The notes under the pieces: generated by a model
Database searches by the model: none
What the model was told of the DNA's origin: nothing
Seen by the model: the letters and a program-made list of their open reading frames with translations, nothing else
Translations under genes and position numbers: made by a program
Shown: positions 6,906 to 7,894 of the stretch, one piece after another
How the letters are laid out: each line of letters opens with the position of its first letter
Numbering within the stretch: position 1 is the first letter of the stretch
Assembly (NCBI GenBank): GCA_003170035.1
Contig: PMZX01000351.1
Location: 1-7,894, forward strand
Reading direction: 5' to 3'
Source: Myxococcales bacterium
GTDB taxonomy: Bacteria; Myxococcota_A; Polyangia; Fen-1088
Length of the DNA: 7,894 nucleotides

Positions 6906-6931
6906 GGCCGGTGGCCGGGGCCGGTGGCCGG
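6906..6931. repeat. Perfect 13-bp tandem direct repeat GGCCGGTGGCCGG x2
   Basis: GGCCGGTGGCCGG occurs at 6906-6918 and again immediately at 6919-6931 without a mismatch. It lies mid-way between the two divergent starts. It may be a regulator-binding site or simply replication slippage in GC-rich DNA. Confidence 0.75.
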
Positions 6932-6937
6932 ATCCGG
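6928..6937. promoter_or_regulatory. Perfect 10-bp palindrome CCGGATCCGG
   Basis: CCGGATCCGG is its own reverse complement and overlaps the end of the 13-bp repeat. In addition, GTTCCGG at 6888-6894 pairs with CCGGAAC at 6934-6940 across a 39-base loop. Its place between divergent promoters would suit an operator, but palindromes of CCGG type arise readily in such GC-rich sequence. Confidence 0.3.
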
Positions 6938-6949
6938 AACAGCCAGCGG

Positions 6950-6978
6950 TAGACTCGGGGTCGGGGTTGCGCAATAAA
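6950..6978 (+). promoter_or_regulatory. Possible promoter for the lipoprotein gene
   Basis: TAGACT (6950-6955) and AATAAA (6973-6978) are separated by 17 bases and each match four of six positions of the -35 and -10 consensus. This would place transcription start near 6985, shortly before both possible start codons of the lipoprotein (7002 and 7023). The match is weak. An overlapping GG-N10-GC pattern (6957-6970) offers a sigma-54 alternative. Confidence 0.25.
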
Positions 6979-7022
6979 ACCCTCAGGGGGTCGGAAAGCA
7001 CATGCGTCTTGGGACAAGTGGA

Positions 7023-7622
7023 ATGAAACGCCTTCTCGCACTGACCGCCATGGGATTGTGGGGCACCGCATGCACGACCGCGATGTACAGCGGGTCAAGA
7101 CGGAGTTCGGATGAAGTGGCTGTGCTCATAACCACGAACGGTCAGGTCATGATGGATGGAAAGAGCCAGTCGGGCGTCTCCACGCGAGTGGCGAAGATCG
7201 ATGGCAAGGAGATCAACGGCAGCAGCTTTGAACTTCTTCCTGGTCGCCATAGTGTCGAAGTGACTGGCACGAAGAAGGACAACCCCGGCGGGGGAGCGGG
7301 GGTCATCGCGGCCGGGGCGCTTGGGGGACCGGCTGCGGCACTTGGTTTTGCAGCTGCTGGCAGCCTTGCGGCAAGGACAGAAAAATCCAGGCCGCTGGTA
7401 GCCTGTTTCATCGCGCGACCACGGCACACCTATGAAGTTCGTACGTTTGGAAACTCTGACAACGCTGGATCATGGGAGATCGAGATCGTCGATCAGAACA
7501 CTACCTACGTAGTGACAAGCGCGTGCAACCCTGCGCCTGGACCAGCTTCGAAACCTTCCATGAACCAACCACCCCCAGCGACTTCATCGCCTGCGCCTTC
7601 TAGTGCCAGTCCCTCTCCCTAG
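7023..7622 (+). CDS. Predicted lipoprotein of unknown function with glycine-zipper-like segment
   Basis: From ATG 7023 the product has 199 residues. It starts with a lipoprotein-type signal (MKRLL, hydrophobic core, GTAC with Cys17; the -3 position is Gly, so the lipobox is imperfect). A first beta-rich part contains EVAVL (31-35) and ELLPGRHSVEVTG (70-82). A Gly/Ala-rich hydrophobic stretch (about 89-113) resembles a glycine zipper. A second beta part contains ACFIARPRHTYEVR (127-140) and WEIEIVD (151-157). A Pro/Ser-rich tail covers 169-199. The LLPGxH and HxY patterns resemble small periplasmic lipoproteins seen in many proteobacteria, but I do not recognise the family firmly. Cys128 and Cys168 could form a disulfide. 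An in-frame ATG at 7002, with GGAAAG upstream, would add seven residues. 7023 is preferred because it gives a compact signal peptide. The stop is 24 bases before glpK, so the two may be co-transcribed. Confidence 0.75.
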   Translation: MKRLLALTAMGLWGTACTTAMYSGSRRSSDEVAVLITTNGQVMMDGKSQSGVSTRVAKIDGKEINGSSFELLPGRHSVEVTGTKKDNPGGGAGVIAAGALGGPAAALGFAAAGSLAARTEKSRPLVACFIARPRHTYEVRTFGNSDNAGSWEIEIVDQNTTYVVTSACNPAPGPASKPSMNQPPPATSSPAPSSASPSP

Positions 7623-7646
7623 GTCCGTCCCATCCGGAGCTGATTC

Positions 7647-7894
7647 ATGAACCACGGTCCTGTCGTCGTAGGCATCGACCAGGGCACCACCGGAACCACC
7701 GTGCTGGTGCTGGACCAACACCTCGCGATCCTTGGTCGCGGGTATTGCGAGATTCCGCAAAGCTATCCCCAGCCCGGGCAGGTGGAACACGATCCCGAAG
7801 CGATTTGGCAGTCGGTGCTGACGGCCTTTGCGCAAGCGCGCGCCCAGTCTGGGGCGCTAGAGATTGCAGCCATCGGCATCACCAACCAGCGTGA
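7647..7894 (+). CDS. glpK: Glycerol kinase GlpK, N-terminal 82 residues (3' end beyond window)
   Basis: GlpK phosphorylates glycerol to sn-glycerol-3-phosphate with ATP, in the cytoplasm. The frame opens at ATG 7647, with GGAG seven bases upstream, and is open to the right edge. Visible FGGY-kinase hallmarks are the N-terminal phosphate-binding motif GIDQGTTGTT (residues 9-18), the SYPQPGQVEHDPEAIW stretch (substrate-domain motif, where the family usually has QPGWVEHDP) and IGITNQR near residues 76-82. Other FGGY kinases share the fold, but DQGTTG with VEHDP and GITNQR together point to glycerol kinase. The catalytic Asp and ATP-binding domain lie beyond the window. Confidence 0.92.
   Translation, partial: MNHGPVVVGIDQGTTGTTVLVLDQHLAILGRGYCEIPQSYPQPGQVEHDPEAIWQSVLTAFAQARAQSGALEIAAIGITNQR

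Larger units (their letters stand above)
6805..7022. other. Divergent intergenic regulatory region
   Basis: This 218-base stretch separates the divergently transcribed regulator and lipoprotein genes, and must hold promoters for both. It contains an extended -10 element for the minus strand, a candidate promoter for the plus strand, a 13-bp tandem direct repeat, a perfect 10-bp palindrome, and two copies of CCTCAGGGG near its two ends. The short frames that cross it have no ribosome binding site or family-like sequence, and I see no credible gene in it. Confidence 0.7.

Noticed and set aside
6811..7098. Short minus-strand frame crossing the intergenic region
   Set aside because: No good ribosome binding site, Arg/Pro-rich shadow-like composition, and overlap with the lipoprotein start and the divergent promoters.
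7620..7650. Separate promoter or terminator between the lipoprotein gene and glpK
   Set aside because: Only 24 bases separate them and these contain just the glpK ribosome binding site. No hairpin or promoter hexamers are seen.

Overview
The window looks like part of a GC-rich, Gram-negative deltaproteobacterial chromosome, most likely Myxococcota. The evidence is the gene set and order (an NtrC-family regulator followed by pilM-pilN-pilO-pilP-pilQ), the Ala/Arg/Pro-rich proteins and the high-GC codon use. This taxonomic reading is inference. No mobile element, CRISPR array or RNA gene is visible.

Layout. Bases 1-5215 on the minus strand hold the type IV pilus alignment and secretin operon, transcribed right to left. 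pilM (4157-5215), pilN (3531-4160), pilO (2930-3529) and pilP (2349-2933) are complete, and pilQ (1-2352) runs off the left edge. Junctions are GTGA or ATGA overlaps, except pilN/pilO, which have one base between them. About 104 bases upstream of pilM, on the same strand, is a sigma-54-dependent response regulator of the PilR/NtrC type (5320-6804). A 218-base divergent intergenic region (6805-7022) with repeats and palindromes separates it from two plus-strand genes: a small predicted lipoprotein of unknown function (7023-7622) and the start of glycerol kinase glpK (7647 to beyond the right edge).

How the genes work together. PilM (cytoplasmic, actin-like) binds the N-terminal tail of PilN. 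PilN and PilO span the inner membrane and form the periplasmic alignment complex, PilP bridges it to the secretin, and PilQ forms the outer-membrane pore for the pilus. The adjacent regulator may control pilus genes, but its targets cannot be read from this window. glpK and the lipoprotein have no evident link to the pilus.

Most notable feature. PilQ has two AMIN domains separated by about 430 residues of Ala/Glu/Lys/Arg/Gln-rich predicted helix. Its N-terminal part is built from fourteen 27-bp (nine-residue) units, in places organised into 96-bp higher-order copies. This is far from the usual short linkers between PilQ AMIN domains and is the best candidate here for something not previously described. 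The reading frame is unbroken for all 784 visible codons. A second point is that the sigma-54 contact loop of the regulator reads GAFTDA instead of GAFTGA.
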